The notes below the pieces were generated by a model. The model was not told the origin of the DNA. It saw nothing but the letters and a program-made list of their open reading frames with translations, and made no database searches. Below, piece after piece: positions 26,070 to 35,574 of a DNA stretch of 64,000 nucleotides. Source of the DNA: Mycolicibacterium psychrotolerans (GTDB lineage: Bacteria > Actinomycetota > Actinomycetes > Mycobacteriales > Mycobacteriaceae). The position numbers and the translations under genes were made by a program. The stretch covers positions 992,001 through 1,056,000 of the forward strand of contig NZ_AP022574.1 of assembly GCF_010729305.1 (NCBI RefSeq), written 5' to 3'. Numbering within the stretch: position 1 is the first letter of the stretch; every line of letters begins with the position of its first letter.

Positions 26070-26672
26070 GTGCGGAACCGGCAGGTCACCCGGGGCGTGC
26101 GGACCGGAGGGCGCAGCGCCCGGGTCCGCGAGGCGATCCTCGAGGCCGCAGTCGCCGAACTGACTCACGCGGGATACTCCGCGCTGAGCATGGAGGCGAT
26201 CGCCGCGCGGGCCGGAGTGAACAAGACGACCGTGTACCGGCGCTGGGCGACCCTGGACGACCTGCTCGTCGACGCCTTGACCGAGTGGTCGGTGGAGGCG
26301 GTGCGGGTTCCCGACACCGGGAGCATCGAGACCGACCTGCTGGCCCTCGGCCGCGATCTCGCGGATCTGCTCAACGGCGGGGTGGGACGGCAGGTGACGG
26401 CGATGGTCCTGACCGCCGGGCTGCGGTCCGAGCGCCTCGGCGAGGCGACCCGCCGCTACTTCGACCACCAGGCCGCCCGCGCGCGGCCGGTGGTCACCAG
26501 GGCGATCGAGCGGGCCGAGCTCCCCGCGGACTGCGATGCGGGACAACTGCTCTCGACATTCCGCGCACCGCTGTTCTACCGGCTGGTCACCACCGGCGAC
26601 CCCATCGACGACGAGCTGATCCAGCGCGCCGCGGCCGTCGCGCTGATCGCCGCCCGCGCCGGACTGGTGTGA
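26070..26672 (+). CDS. TetR family transcriptional regulator
   Basis: A 200-residue TetR protein. The helix-turn-helix (about residues 20-65) shows ILEAAVAELTHAGYSALSME and AIAARAGVNKTTVYRRWATL. The C-terminal domain has a TetR_C-like segment with TGSIETDLLALGRDLADLL. The GTG at 26070 was chosen because GGGGAGG lies eight bases upstream; an upstream ATG at 26019 lacks one. It probably represses itself and the divergent quinone oxidoreductase. Confidence 0.88.
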   Translation: MRNRQVTRGVRTGGRSARVREAILEAAVAELTHAGYSALSMEAIAARAGVNKTTVYRRWATLDDLLVDALTEWSVEAVRVPDTGSIETDLLALGRDLADLLNGGVGRQVTAMVLTAGLRSERLGEATRRYFDHQAARARPVVTRAIERAELPADCDAGQLLSTFRAPLFYRLVTTGDPIDDELIQRAAAVALIAARAGLV

Positions 26673-26675
26673 ACC

Positions 26676-27086
26676 TCAATCCGACGGCAGCACCGCGTCG
26701 ATGAGCGCCAGTTCCGACCGGCTCACCCACGACGGGTTCGCCTGCTGCGGTGCGCGGAAGACCTCCATCGACCGCAGGCCCGGCAGACGGGCCAGCTCGG
26801 CGGCCGTCACCGGTCGACGCAGCAGCGGGATGTCGACCGGCACGTGCCACCGACCGTGCTCCTCGACCGGGTCGCCGAGCAGCCGCCCGCAGCCCCAGAT
26901 CCCGCGGTCGCGGTGCGTGGTCACCCACAGCAGCACCCGCTGATCGGCGTGCATCAGCCGCGACCGGTAGTTGGCGGCCACGCACCACTGCGAACGGGCG
27001 TGACCGGACTCCCGCATGGCATCGACCGGCGTCCGGCGCGGATTGCATTTGATGACCCACGCGCCCAGCGTCTCCGGGGTGACCAC
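26676..27086 (-). CDS. EVE-like (PUA-fold) hypothetical protein
   Basis: A 136-residue protein with a fold suggestive of the EVE/PUA family. It starts LGAWVIKCNPRRTPVDAM and contains WCVAANYRSRLMHADQRVLLWVT (in parts), GIWGCGRLLGDP and a C-terminal helix. EVE domains bind modified bases in nucleic acids and are often found near restriction or defence genes, but none is present here. GTG start at 27084-27086. It begins three bases after the stop of the aldo-keto reductase gene, so the two are cotranscribed. The family call is tentative. Confidence 0.65.
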   Translation of the reverse strand: MVTPETLGAWVIKCNPRRTPVDAMRESGHARSQWCVAANYRSRLMHADQRVLLWVTTHRDRGIWGCGRLLGDPVEEHGRWHVPVDIPLLRRPVTAAELARLPGLRSMEVFRAPQQANPSWVSRSELALIDAVLPSD

Positions 27087-27089
27087 GGC

Positions 27090-28160
<1,071 letters not shown>

Positions 28161-28202
28161 CACCTCATCGTAGGCGTGCCTGGAACGGCGAGACCCCGGG
28201 CG

Positions 28203-28898
28203 TCATACGGGCTCGGTGGGGGCGAGAACCTCGATCACGCCGTTGTTCTCACGCACCTCGATGCGGGGCAGCGGTGGGGGAGCGACGGGCAATTGATGCG
28301 TCAGGGTCTGCCCGGTCAGCGAGAAAGACGTCGAGTGGCAGGGACAGCGAAGCCGGCCGTCCGGTGCGTCGAGCCAGAGCTTGCAACCCTGATGGGTGCA
28401 CACCCCCGAGACCGCCTGCAGCCCGCCGTCGCGGCGATGCACGAATCCGGTCACCGAACCGAGGTCGAAGGCCAGCGCGCCGCCCGCGGGCAGATCGGCA
28501 GTCGAACCGACCGACCGCCAGGTGCCGCCGTTGGGTTTCAGGGTCGCCTGTGTGGCCGGCTCAGCCTGTGGCACGGGGGTTTTCGGGGCCAACAGGTTGC
28601 GGCCGACCACGATGCCGGCGACGGCCGAGGCGGCGGCGACACCGGTGCCGACGACCACCTGCCGACGGGTACCCGAAACCCGTCCGGCGGGCGGCTGTCC
28701 GTCGGCCATCTCCTCGGCCAGACGGCGATGCAGGCCGGCGACGAACTCCTCACTCGGGGCGTCGCTGCCGGTGCGGGCGGCCCGCAGTTCGATCGCGGCG
28801 GCCATCTGTGCGGCCTCGAACTCGTCGGGACGTGCCGGCCGGGTGCGCCGGCCCCGCAGCAGGTCCTCGACGAACTCCCGCACCGTCCGGTCACTCAT
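28203..28898 (-). CDS. Membrane-anchored Rieske [2Fe-2S] protein with a cytoplasmic N-terminal domain
   Basis: A 231-residue protein in three parts. Residues 1-75 are a charged helical domain (VREFVEDLLRG, DEFEAAQMAAAIELRA) without signal. Residues 77-100 are a Tat-like membrane anchor with twin arginines (TRRQVVVGTG then a hydrophobic run). Residues 125-228 are a Rieske domain with CTHQGC (Cys167, His169) and CPCH (Cys185, His188). It overlaps the upstream ECF sigma gene as ATGA (28895-28898). The layout of cytoplasmic helices, anchor and sensor is that of an anti-sigma factor, with a redox cluster as the outside sensor. That role is inference; a plain electron-transfer role is the alternative. 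Confidence 0.85.
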   Translation of the reverse strand: MSDRTVREFVEDLLRGRRTRPARPDEFEAAQMAAAIELRAARTGSDAPSEEFVAGLHRRLAEEMADGQPPAGRVSGTRRQVVVGTGVAAASAVAGIVVGRNLLAPKTPVPQAEPATQATLKPNGGTWRSVGSTADLPAGGALAFDLGSVTGFVHRRDGGLQAVSGVCTHQGCKLWLDAPDGRLRCPCHSTSFSLTGQTLTHQLPVAPPPLPRIEVRENNGVIEVLAPTEPV

Positions 28899-29401
28899 GA
28901 CACGTCCTCCGCGTCGTTCTGGGCGGCCAGGCGTAAAGCTCTGTGCTGCAACACCTTCGCGTTCGCCACGCTGATCCCCATCTGCCCCGCGGCGTCCCGG
29001 ATGCTCATCGCCTGCAGGAACCGTAGCTCCAGGATGCGCCGGTAGTTGTCTGGCAGGGCGTCGAGCAGTCCGCGCACCCGACCGGGTGTGGCGGCGTCGG
29101 CCACCTCGTGTTCGGGCGCCTCGGGAACGTCGGCCACATCGTTGCTGATCGTCGTCACCTGCCGGCCCATCCGGTGCCGCCAGTACGACGCCAGCACCGT
29201 GCGAGCCGTCCGGCGCAGGTAGGTACGCACCTCGGGCACCGTGGCCGACACCCGCATCGGACGCAGCGCCGTCATGAACACCTCCGCGGTGAGGTCCTCG
29301 GCGTCGGGCCTGTTGCCCACCTTGGCGTACATCAGGCGATACACCCAGGTGACGTTGTCGCGGTACACCGCGTCCCAGTTCGGGTACGACGTTTCGGTCA
29401 C
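28895..29401 (-). CDS. ECF-type RNA polymerase sigma factor
   Basis: A 168-residue sigma-70 family ECF factor. Region 2 has WVYRLMYAKVGNRPDAEDLTAEVF and region 4 has LLDALPDNYRRILELRFLQA followed by SIRDAAGQMGISVANAKVLQHRAL (quoted in parts). No SnoaL or other extra domain is present. The GTG at 29399-29401, with GGAGG nine bases before it, was preferred over an ATG at 29548 that would add a proline- and alanine-rich leader overlapping doxX. It is coupled by a 4-base overlap to the Rieske protein, its likely partner. Confidence 0.88.
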   Translation of the reverse strand: MTETSYPNWDAVYRDNVTWVYRLMYAKVGNRPDAEDLTAEVFMTALRPMRVSATVPEVRTYLRRTARTVLASYWRHRMGRQVTTISNDVADVPEAPEHEVADAATPGRVRGLLDALPDNYRRILELRFLQAMSIRDAAGQMGISVANAKVLQHRALRLAAQNDAEDVS

Positions 29402-29492
29402 CGGCCGGAGCCTCCCGCGCCAGGGTGGCGTCTGCGCGTCGCGAGACCTGGGCATCTCATTGTGGCCCGCGGTCATCGCCGCCGCCGCCGAA

Positions 29493-29987
29493 TCATCCTG
29501 CTGAATCGCTGGGGGTGGGGCGCAGGCGCTGATCGAGGGAGGCGCCACCGGCGCCGACGACCAGCAGGAAGATGCTGCCGCACAGCATCGCGATCTCGAG
29601 ACGTCCCTCGTGGAAGAAGTCCCAGAAGCCGCCTTCAGTCGGATACAGCGGCGCGCCGTGCCACAGCAGCGGCACCTTCGTGATGGTCAGGGCGCCGATC
29701 ATGTCCACGATCATCGGAAGCACCGCGAGCCGGACCAGTAGGCCCGCGAGAATCATTGCTCCGCAGATTATCTCGGCGGTTCCGTCGGCATAGGCGAGCA
29801 ACGTCGCCGACGGGATACCGGACTTCTCGAAGCGGCCGGGCCCCAGCGTGTCGGGACGGAGGAACTTCAACACCCCCTCACCGGCGAAGATCAGGCCGAC
29901 GTACAGGCGGATCAGCACCACCGCCCCCGATGCCCGGGTGGCGGTCAACTGGTCGATCGGTAGGGCGCGGGCGGACAGGACGGACAT
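29493..29987 (-). CDS. DoxX family membrane protein
   Basis: A 164-residue DoxX-like protein with four membrane helices. It shows VLIRLYVGLIFAGEGVLKFL, PDTLGPGRFEKSGIP, YADGTAEIICGAMILAGLLV, MIVDMIGALTITKVP and EIAMLCGSIFLLVVGA. DoxX proteins are linked to thiosulfate or quinone redox chemistry and, in mycobacteria, to a membrane complex with superoxide dismutase. The ATG at 29985-29987 is preferred over an upstream in-frame TTG. It precedes the sigma and Rieske genes by 91 bases on the same strand, so a redox-stress unit is plausible. Confidence 0.85.
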   Translation of the reverse strand: MSVLSARALPIDQLTATRASGAVVLIRLYVGLIFAGEGVLKFLRPDTLGPGRFEKSGIPSATLLAYADGTAEIICGAMILAGLLVRLAVLPMIVDMIGALTITKVPLLWHGAPLYPTEGGFWDFFHEGRLEIAMLCGSIFLLVVGAGGASLDQRLRPTPSDSAG

Positions 29988-30044
29988 GGGCGGGCTGCCT
30001 TTCTCGGCGAGTGGTCTCGTCAAGAAGTAGGCGGGCGGGTTACA

Positions 30045-31301
30045 TCAGCGGCGCAGAGGCGCCGCCGCCTCGAACTCGGCCGCCTTCCCCGCCGACTGCC
30101 ACCGCAGCCAGCGCTCCCAGCGTTCGAGGTTCGTCCGTTGCCAGCGCCGGTCGAGCCGCGGCGACACCCGGCGGGCGATCTCCAACCCGGCGACCACCGG
30201 AAAGCGCAACGCCAGCAACGAGATTCCTGGCAGCGCCGACGGCAACAGGTAGCGGCGGCGGTTCCATGGCAGCATGTACAGCCCGAGGTAGCCCGCCTGC
30301 ACCCGATAGTGATACTCGGCCCGCAACCGGCCGAGCCCGCGGTGTGCCGGGGTTGGCGCGAAGGCGGGGACGAAGGACTCGACGAGTTCGGCTCCGTCGG
30401 ACCCGCTGTCGTGGCTGCGGGCAGAGTCGGCCATCAGCAGGATGCGCCACGCGTCGGCGACCGTCTCGGGGAAGTAGCCGTCGCAGCGCACCCCGACGAG
30501 ATGACCGCAGTAACGGTTGAAGTGCAGCACCGCGCGCGTCTCCGCCGGCGAGGTCAGGTGACCGAGCAGGAACAGGCCGAGGGCGGGCGCGACGCTGCCG
30601 CCGAGCAGGGTCAGCAGCATCGCCGACTGACTGATCGGCAGCCCCCAGCGCTGCGCATCCCATTCCGGGTGCAGCCTGACCCGCTCGCGGACGCTGACAT
30701 GCATGATCCGCACGTGCAGGGAGATGCTGCGCCCCAGCGAGCCCGGGGTCAGGATGGCCCCGGGACGGCACACCTCGATCCACCAGCGCGACGTCTCGAG
30801 ATAGCGGTGCATGGCACGCCTGCCGGCGTACCCGCCGGACAGCGACAGCGGGACCGCGAGCCAGCCCTCGGTGTAGGTGTCGGTGGTGCCGGCGTTTCCG
30901 AGTGCCCCCAGCGCGTAGGCCCAGCGCCGCCACACCGCCGCGCCCTGCTCCACCAGGTCGGGTTGCACCCAGCCGGGCAGCTGCTCGAACTCCTCGAACA
31001 GCGCCCGCATCGAGTCCGGCGCGTCGGGGACGCTGTCGATGCCCTCGCGCTGCGCCCGCTCGACGAGGTCGCGGGCCCGGCGGGCGCCCATCTCGCCGTG
31101 GTAGGTCTGCGCGACGAACCGCTCGGCCACCGGATCGCCCTCGGTCAGGCCGTCGATGAAGGCACGGGCGACGGCATCGGACGGGAACGGGTCGACCCCG
31201 GTCAGCCGCCGGATCGTCGCGCGGAGCCGGGCCCGCCGCGGGCCGACATCGGGATAGCGGAACGCGGTCGGGGCCCCGGGCGGGCGGAGGGCGTCGGGCA
31301 T
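30045..31301 (-). CDS. MpaB/DUF2236 family oxygenase-like protein
   Basis: A 418-residue protein of the oxygenase MpaB (DUF2236) family, which includes latex-clearing proteins. It has FPSDAVARAFIDGLTEGDPV, AVWRRWAYALGALGNAGTTD, a SISLHVRIMHVSVRERVRLH segment and FNRYCGHLVGVRCDGYFPET. The histidines and arginines of these segments are those expected to handle haem in the family. The substrate is unknown. It ends 57 bases before the DoxX start. The C-terminus has two weak hydrophobic stretches around SALPGISLLALRFPVVAGL. Confidence 0.8.
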   Translation of the reverse strand: MPDALRPPGAPTAFRYPDVGPRRARLRATIRRLTGVDPFPSDAVARAFIDGLTEGDPVAERFVAQTYHGEMGARRARDLVERAQREGIDSVPDAPDSMRALFEEFEQLPGWVQPDLVEQGAAVWRRWAYALGALGNAGTTDTYTEGWLAVPLSLSGGYAGRRAMHRYLETSRWWIEVCRPGAILTPGSLGRSISLHVRIMHVSVRERVRLHPEWDAQRWGLPISQSAMLLTLLGGSVAPALGLFLLGHLTSPAETRAVLHFNRYCGHLVGVRCDGYFPETVADAWRILLMADSARSHDSGSDGAELVESFVPAFAPTPAHRGLGRLRAEYHYRVQAGYLGLYMLPWNRRRYLLPSALPGISLLALRFPVVAGLEIARRVSPRLDRRWQRTNLERWERWLRWQSAGKAAEFEAAAPLRR

Positions 31302-31321
31302 ACCGCTGTCTTAGCGCATTC

Positions 31322-31606
31322 CTACGTGCCGGTCGTCTCGTCGGGCTCGGGAAAGTCGATGCTGTACGGGGCGCGTGGCGGCGCGATCTCGTCGAGTCGC
31401 TCGTTGATGGCGTGCGCCACGATGTCGTGCTGCAACGGCGGCAACGCCAGCGCGCCGTTGAGATAGGCCTCGAGTTCGAAGCGGCTCGCCACGCCGCCGA
31501 GAGCGAAGTACCGCAGCCACAAGTCCTCCACGGTCAGCGCAGCCGATTCGAACGCTTGGTGGAAACGCTGGTGAACCTCTCCAGGGGTGGCCATGGGACC
31601 GCTCAC
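31322..31606 (-). CDS. Small hypothetical protein coupled to a GAF-ANTAR regulator
   Basis: A 94-residue acidic protein, VHQRFHQAFESAALTVEDLW then YFALGGVASRFELEAYLNGA. It is largely helical by composition with no catalytic motif. Its start overlaps the stop of the GAF-ANTAR gene (31603-31606), so the two are translationally coupled. In mycobacteria short proteins of this type sit next to ANTAR regulators. It could modulate the regulator; the function is unknown. Confidence 0.7.
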   Translation of the reverse strand: MSGPMATPGEVHQRFHQAFESAALTVEDLWLRYFALGGVASRFELEAYLNGALALPPLQHDIVAHAINERLDEIAPPRAPYSIDFPEPDETTGT

Positions 31607-32373
31607 GCTTCCGTCGCCGACGCGACGATCCGGTCGGCGACGTCGGTCAGGACGCGACGACTTGTGTGGGACTCGACGACCAGACGGCGGAACGCCTCCT
31701 CAGGGCCGATGTGATTGCGCGCCATCACGATCCCGCGCGCCATCGCCAACACGTCGCGACGGCGCAAGGTTTCCTTCAGCGTGTCGCTCATCTGCCCGGC
31801 TGCCTGCATGGTCTGCACGTTGCTGACGAAGATCGCGGCCTGAATTGCGAAGCGGCGCAACAGGTCGGCGTCCCTGTCGGAGTAGGCGTCCGTTGCCGTC
31901 GAGTACACCTTGATCGCCCCGAGGGTCCGCTCGCCGGTGATGAGCGCGGCGCTGAGGAACGACCGCAGGCCCAGTGCCTGGGCGGCGCGCGTCCAGGACG
32001 GCCACCTGCGCTCGTCTTCTTCGGGATCGGACCGGACGACGGTCGACTCCTGCCATGCCGTCAGACAGGGCCCCTCGTCGTATCGGTACTGCAGATCGTC
32101 GAGCCGCTTGACCAGAGGGTCGGTGGCCCCGGAGCTGATCCGTGTGCCGGCCGGATCGAGCAGACTCACGCCGGCGCCGGTGCTGTCACCGATCGTGTCG
32201 GCCGCAAGCGACGTCACCGTACCCAGTGCCTCGGCGACGGTGTCCTCGGTCAGCAGCACGCCGGACAGGCCCGCGAAGATGCCGGCCAGTTCCTCGTCCG
32301 GCCGATACGCCGGCTCGTTTGATGACATGCGAAACGACGTACCCGCCGTTGCGAAGTCCATGCGAACAGACAC
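31603..32373 (-). CDS. GAF-ANTAR regulator
   Basis: A 256-residue protein with a GAF domain (about residues 45-185: AADTIGDSTGAGVSLLDPAG, YDEGPCLTAWQEST, GERTLGAIKVYSTATDAYSD) and an ANTAR domain (about 190-252: MSDTLKETLRRRDVLAMARG then IVMARNHIGPEEAFRRLVVE). ANTAR proteins bind paired RNA hairpins to block termination. The start is uncertain: GTG 32371, ATG 32359 or ATG 32326 all lack a strong ribosome binding site. It follows a second GAF-ANTAR gene by seven bases, forming a tandem pair. Confidence 0.85.
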   Translation of the reverse strand: MSVRMDFATAGTSFRMSSNEPAYRPDEELAGIFAGLSGVLLTEDTVAEALGTVTSLAADTIGDSTGAGVSLLDPAGTRISSGATDPLVKRLDDLQYRYDEGPCLTAWQESTVVRSDPEEDERRWPSWTRAAQALGLRSFLSAALITGERTLGAIKVYSTATDAYSDRDADLLRRFAIQAAIFVSNVQTMQAAGQMSDTLKETLRRRDVLAMARGIVMARNHIGPEEAFRRLVVESHTSRRVLTDVADRIVASATEA

Positions 32374-32380
32374 CGATCGA

Positions 32381-33058
32381 TCAGGAACCGCCGCGGGTCT
32401 CGATCACGCGCCGGGCGATGTCCACCAGCCGCGTGTTGCTCTCCTGCGACAGCCGTCGCATCATGTCGAACGCCTGCACGTCGTCGACGTCGAATCGCTC
32501 CATGATGATGCCTTTGGCCTGGCCGATCCGGTCGCGGGACAGCAGAGCCGATGTCAGCTGCCCGGCATGACGGTGCGCGCTGATCGCCGCGGCGGCGTGG
32601 GCGGCGAGCACCGTGCCGGTCAGTTGCCCGTCGTTGTCCCACACCGTCGGCGCGAACCCGAACAGGTTGAGTGCTCCCGTGGTGCGCTCGTGTGTGTAGA
32701 GGCGGAAGGACAGGCCGCTCAGCACGCCGAGCTCGACCACCTCCGCCGAGTAGGCGGGCCACCGCGATTCCACCCGGAAGTCGTCAGTCCGAACGACCGG
32801 GTCGTCCAGTGCGGCGTCCATGCACGGGCCCTCTTGCAGCGTGTGCTGCAGCTCGTCGAGTTCGTGCGGTAAGTCCGTGGTGCCGGCGTGCGACTCGAAT
32901 CTGCCGCCCTTGGTGATCAGCAGGATGCCGGCAGTGTCCACGCCCGGGATCAGCTCCACCGCCGCGGACGTCACCTCGCTGAAGACCTCCTCGGCGTCAC
33001 GCGGCATCGCGGCGGCGCGCGCCAACTCGGCCATCCTGGCCGCAAGATCTTCTGACAT
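32381..33058 (-). CDS. GAF-ANTAR regulator
   Basis: A 225-residue protein. The GAF domain covers about 20-160 (AAVELIPGVDTAGILLITKG, LQEGPCMDAALDDPVV, SFRLYTHERTTGALNLFGF). The ANTAR domain covers about 165-222 (LLSRDRIGQAKGIIMERFDVDDVQAFDMM and SQESNTRLVDIARRVIE, quoted in parts). The DEGPC/QEGPC signature shared with the downstream protein indicates duplication. ATG 33056-33058 was chosen to give the normal GAF start. It is divergent from the MOSC-reductase gene 92 bases away. Confidence 0.87.
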   Translation of the reverse strand: MSEDLAARMAELARAAAMPRDAEEVFSEVTSAAVELIPGVDTAGILLITKGGRFESHAGTTDLPHELDELQHTLQEGPCMDAALDDPVVRTDDFRVESRWPAYSAEVVELGVLSGLSFRLYTHERTTGALNLFGFAPTVWDNDGQLTGTVLAAHAAAAISAHRHAGQLTSALLSRDRIGQAKGIIMERFDVDDVQAFDMMRRLSQESNTRLVDIARRVIETRGGS

Positions 33059-33149
33059 TGCGGGTGGCTGCCCGTTCCGTGCGCCGCCAAACGTCGTCGC
33101 CCTCGGTCCTTCGTCTGCGCGGCGACAGCAGCGGAGAGAGGATGGCCCG

Positions 33150-34895
33150 GTGGCCACCCTGGTATCCGTCAACGTCGGCATGCCCAGAGACATCGCGTGG
33201 AACGACCGCACCGTCTACACCGGGGCGTGGAAAGAGCCGGTCACCGGGCCGCGCATGGTGCGCCGCCTCAACGTCGACGGCGACGGCCAGGGAGACCTCG
33301 GCGGGCACGGCGGGGAGAACCGCGCGGTGCTGGTCTATCAGCTCGACTCCTACTGGCACTGGGCCCGCGAATTCGGCCGCGACGACCTCGAGCTGGGGTG
33401 TCTGGGCGAGAACCTCACCGTCGAGGGGCTGCCCGACGACGAGGTGTGCATCGGTGACCGCTACCGCGTGGGCGACGTGGTCCTCGAGGTGACCCAGCCG
33501 CGTGTCACGTGCTACCGCGCGGGGATGCGGATCGGGGAACCGCGGATGGCCGCCCTGCTCGTCGCGCACCGCAGACCCGGGTTCTACTGCCGTGTCATCA
33601 CCGAGGGTGAGCTCGAAGCCGGCCAGGACATCGTCAAGGTCGCCGACGGCCCCGAACACATGACCGTCGCCGAGATCGATGCCCTGCTCTACCTTCCGGG
33701 TCATCCCCGCGACGCCCTCGACCGCGCGCTGCGCATCCCCGCTCTGAGCCCGGGCTGGCAGACGTCGCTGCGCGCGCTGGCCGAGGAGAACGAGACCACA
33801 GGCAACCCGGGGCTGGCCGTCACGGGTCCGCCGCCGGCGTGGGCCGGCTTCCGCGCGCTGTCGGTGCGCGAGGTGCACGACGAGAGCCGCTCGGTGCGGT
33901 CGGTGGTGCTCGGCGACCCGACCGGCGCACCGCTGCCCGATTGGATTGCCGGACAGGCGATCACGCTACGCATGCCGGCATCTAACGGGTCGGCGGGCGT
34001 GGTCCGCAGCTACTCCCTGTCCAACGCCCCCGGCGGGGGCGAATACCGCATCAGCGTCAAGCGCGAGTCCCACGGCGCGGCCAGCGGATACATTCATTCG
34101 CGGCTGCACCCGGGCGACCTTCTCGACGTCGCCGCGCCGCGGGGCACGTTCCGGCTCGTCGACGACGGGTCGCCCGTCGTCCTCGTCTCCGCCGGCGTCG
34201 GGGTGACGCCGGTTCTGTCGATGCTGCACGTGCTCGCCGCCGCGGGCTCCACCCGGCAGGTGTGGTGGCTGCACGGAGCTCGTGACGGCACGGAGCACCC
34301 GTTTGCCGCCGAAGCGCGGGAATTTTTGAAACGGTTGCCTCACAGCAGATTTCACGTCTTCTATAGCCGCCCCGCGCCAACCGATCGGTCCGGTGTGGAC
34401 TACAGCGAGCGTGGCCGGATCGCGGGTTCGGCGCTGGACGCGCTCGACGTGCCGCGCGACGCCAGCGCCTACGTGTGCGGCCCGCACGCGTTCATGACCG
34501 AGATGGAGGCGGCGCTGATCGCGCACGGTCTGAACGCCGCCCGGGTGTACACCGAGATCTTCGGCGCCGGGCCGGCACTCACGCCCGGCATCGCCGCCCA
34601 CGCGGTCGCCCCGCACCAGCCCGCCGGAGAACCGGGACCCGGACCGGACGTGCAGTTCTCTCGTAGCGGCCTCTCGGCGTCGTGGGGGCCGGCGCACATG
34701 AGCCTGCTCGAGTTCGCCGAGGCCTGCGACGTCCCCGTCCGCTGGTCGTGCCGCACCGGGGTGTGCCACAACTGTGAGACCGCGTTGCTGGCCGGGTCGG
34801 TCCGCTACGCGCCCGAGCCGCTGGAACCGCCCGCCGAGGGCAACGTGCTGATCTGCTGCGCGCAGCCCACCGAGGCCGTCGTGCTCGACCTGTGA
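33150..34895 (+). CDS. MOSC - flavin reductase - 2Fe-2S ferredoxin fusion
   Basis: A 581-residue three-part redox protein. Residues 1-170 are a MOSC domain (NVDGDGQGDLGGHGGENRAV, QLDSYWHWAREFGRDDLELG, EVTQPRVTCYR with the conserved cysteine). Residues 240-470 are a ferredoxin reductase-type module with a flavin region RSYSLSNAPGGGEYRISVKR, VSAGVGVTPVLSML and YVCGPHAFMTEMEA. Residues 490-581 are a plant-type ferredoxin with CRTGVCHNCE and a final CC pair. MOSC proteins reduce N-hydroxylated bases or toxic nitrogen compounds with molybdenum cofactor sulfur. Here the electron supply is fused to the catalytic domain. GTG start at 33150 follows GGAGAGAGG by eight bases. Confidence 0.88.
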   Translation: MATLVSVNVGMPRDIAWNDRTVYTGAWKEPVTGPRMVRRLNVDGDGQGDLGGHGGENRAVLVYQLDSYWHWAREFGRDDLELGCLGENLTVEGLPDDEVCIGDRYRVGDVVLEVTQPRVTCYRAGMRIGEPRMAALLVAHRRPGFYCRVITEGELEAGQDIVKVADGPEHMTVAEIDALLYLPGHPRDALDRALRIPALSPGWQTSLRALAEENETTGNPGLAVTGPPPAWAGFRALSVREVHDESRSVRSVVLGDPTGAPLPDWIAGQAITLRMPASNGSAGVVRSYSLSNAPGGGEYRISVKRESHGAASGYIHSRLHPGDLLDVAAPRGTFRLVDDGSPVVLVSAGVGVTPVLSMLHVLAAAGSTRQVWWLHGARDGTEHPFAAEAREFLKRLPHSRFHVFYSRPAPTDRSGVDYSERGRIAGSALDALDVPRDASAYVCGPHAFMTEMEAALIAHGLNAARVYTEIFGAGPALTPGIAAHAVAPHQPAGEPGPGPDVQFSRSGLSASWGPAHMSLLEFAEACDVPVRWSCRTGVCHNCETALLAGSVRYAPEPLEPPAEGNVLICCAQPTEAVVLDL

Positions 34896-34899
34896 ATCC

Positions 34900-35469
34900 C
34901 TAAGCGGCGTGCAGGTATTCGCGCGGGCTGCGGTCGGTGAGCGCCCGCACCGGCTGCCATCGGAACATGCCCGCGCCCTGCGCATAGGACAGGTGCCCGC
35001 CCAGCGCACCGCCCACTCCCATCGCGGCCAGCCCGAGCAGGCAGTACCGGCGCGCGGCCGTCGAGCGCTCACGGCGGTAGGCGCGGTAGGACAGCGCGAA
35101 CAGCAGCAGCGCCGTGCCGTTCGAGGCGGCGTGCACCAGGCCCACCCGCTGCTGCGGCCGGTTCAGGAGGGCATAGTCGGCCCAGCCGGCCAGCACCGTC
35201 GGCGGGGTCGCCGCCAGCCCGATGCCCACCAGTCGGCGCGCGGTGGCCGGATCCTTGAACACCACGTCGAACACCGCCGACGAGGTCCACGCCCCGATCG
35301 GCACCGTCACCAGCAGCGGGTGCACAGGGTGACCCAGCCACGAGCCGCGCAGAAGCCGACCGAGCCGGGCGCGGTCGACCACCGTGTCGGCGACGCCCGC
35401 CGCGGTCGCCGCGGCACCGTCGAGGAAGCGGAAGCGCTCGACAGCCGCGAGCGCGCGATGCAGGTTCAT
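34900..35469 (-). CDS. DUF2231-type membrane protein
   Basis: A 189-residue four-helix membrane protein of the DUF2231 type. It has the family motif GSWLGHPVHPLLVTVPIGAW, then VGIGLAATPPTVLAGWADY, LVHAASNGTALLLFALSY and YCLLGLAAMGVGGALGGHL. The paired histidines in GHPVHP are characteristic. The ATG at 35467-35469 is a conservative choice; a TTG at 35500-35502 would add eleven residues. It is convergent with the MOSC fusion, four bases apart. No function is known. Confidence 0.78.
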   Translation of the reverse strand: MNLHRALAAVERFRFLDGAAATAAGVADTVVDRARLGRLLRGSWLGHPVHPLLVTVPIGAWTSSAVFDVVFKDPATARRLVGIGLAATPPTVLAGWADYALLNRPQQRVGLVHAASNGTALLLFALSYRAYRRERSTAARRYCLLGLAAMGVGGALGGHLSYAQGAGMFRWQPVRALTDRSPREYLHAA

Positions 35470-35574
35470 GCCAGGGGCTCTACCCGCTTCCGCCGTCGTC
35501 AATCCCCATGTCCAACGCCGCCCCGATCAGCGCGGTGATGTATAGAGGCACCGGCGCTGGGTAACCGCGCCGGC

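Noticed and set aside
26676-27086. A defence island around the EVE-like gene
   Set aside because: The neighbours are an aldo-keto reductase and a TetR gene; no restriction, nuclease or other defence gene is nearby.
29402-29548. An earlier ATG start for the ECF sigma factor
   Set aside because: It adds a proline/alanine-rich stretch that overlaps the doxX end, and the GTG at 29399 has GGAGG at correct distance.
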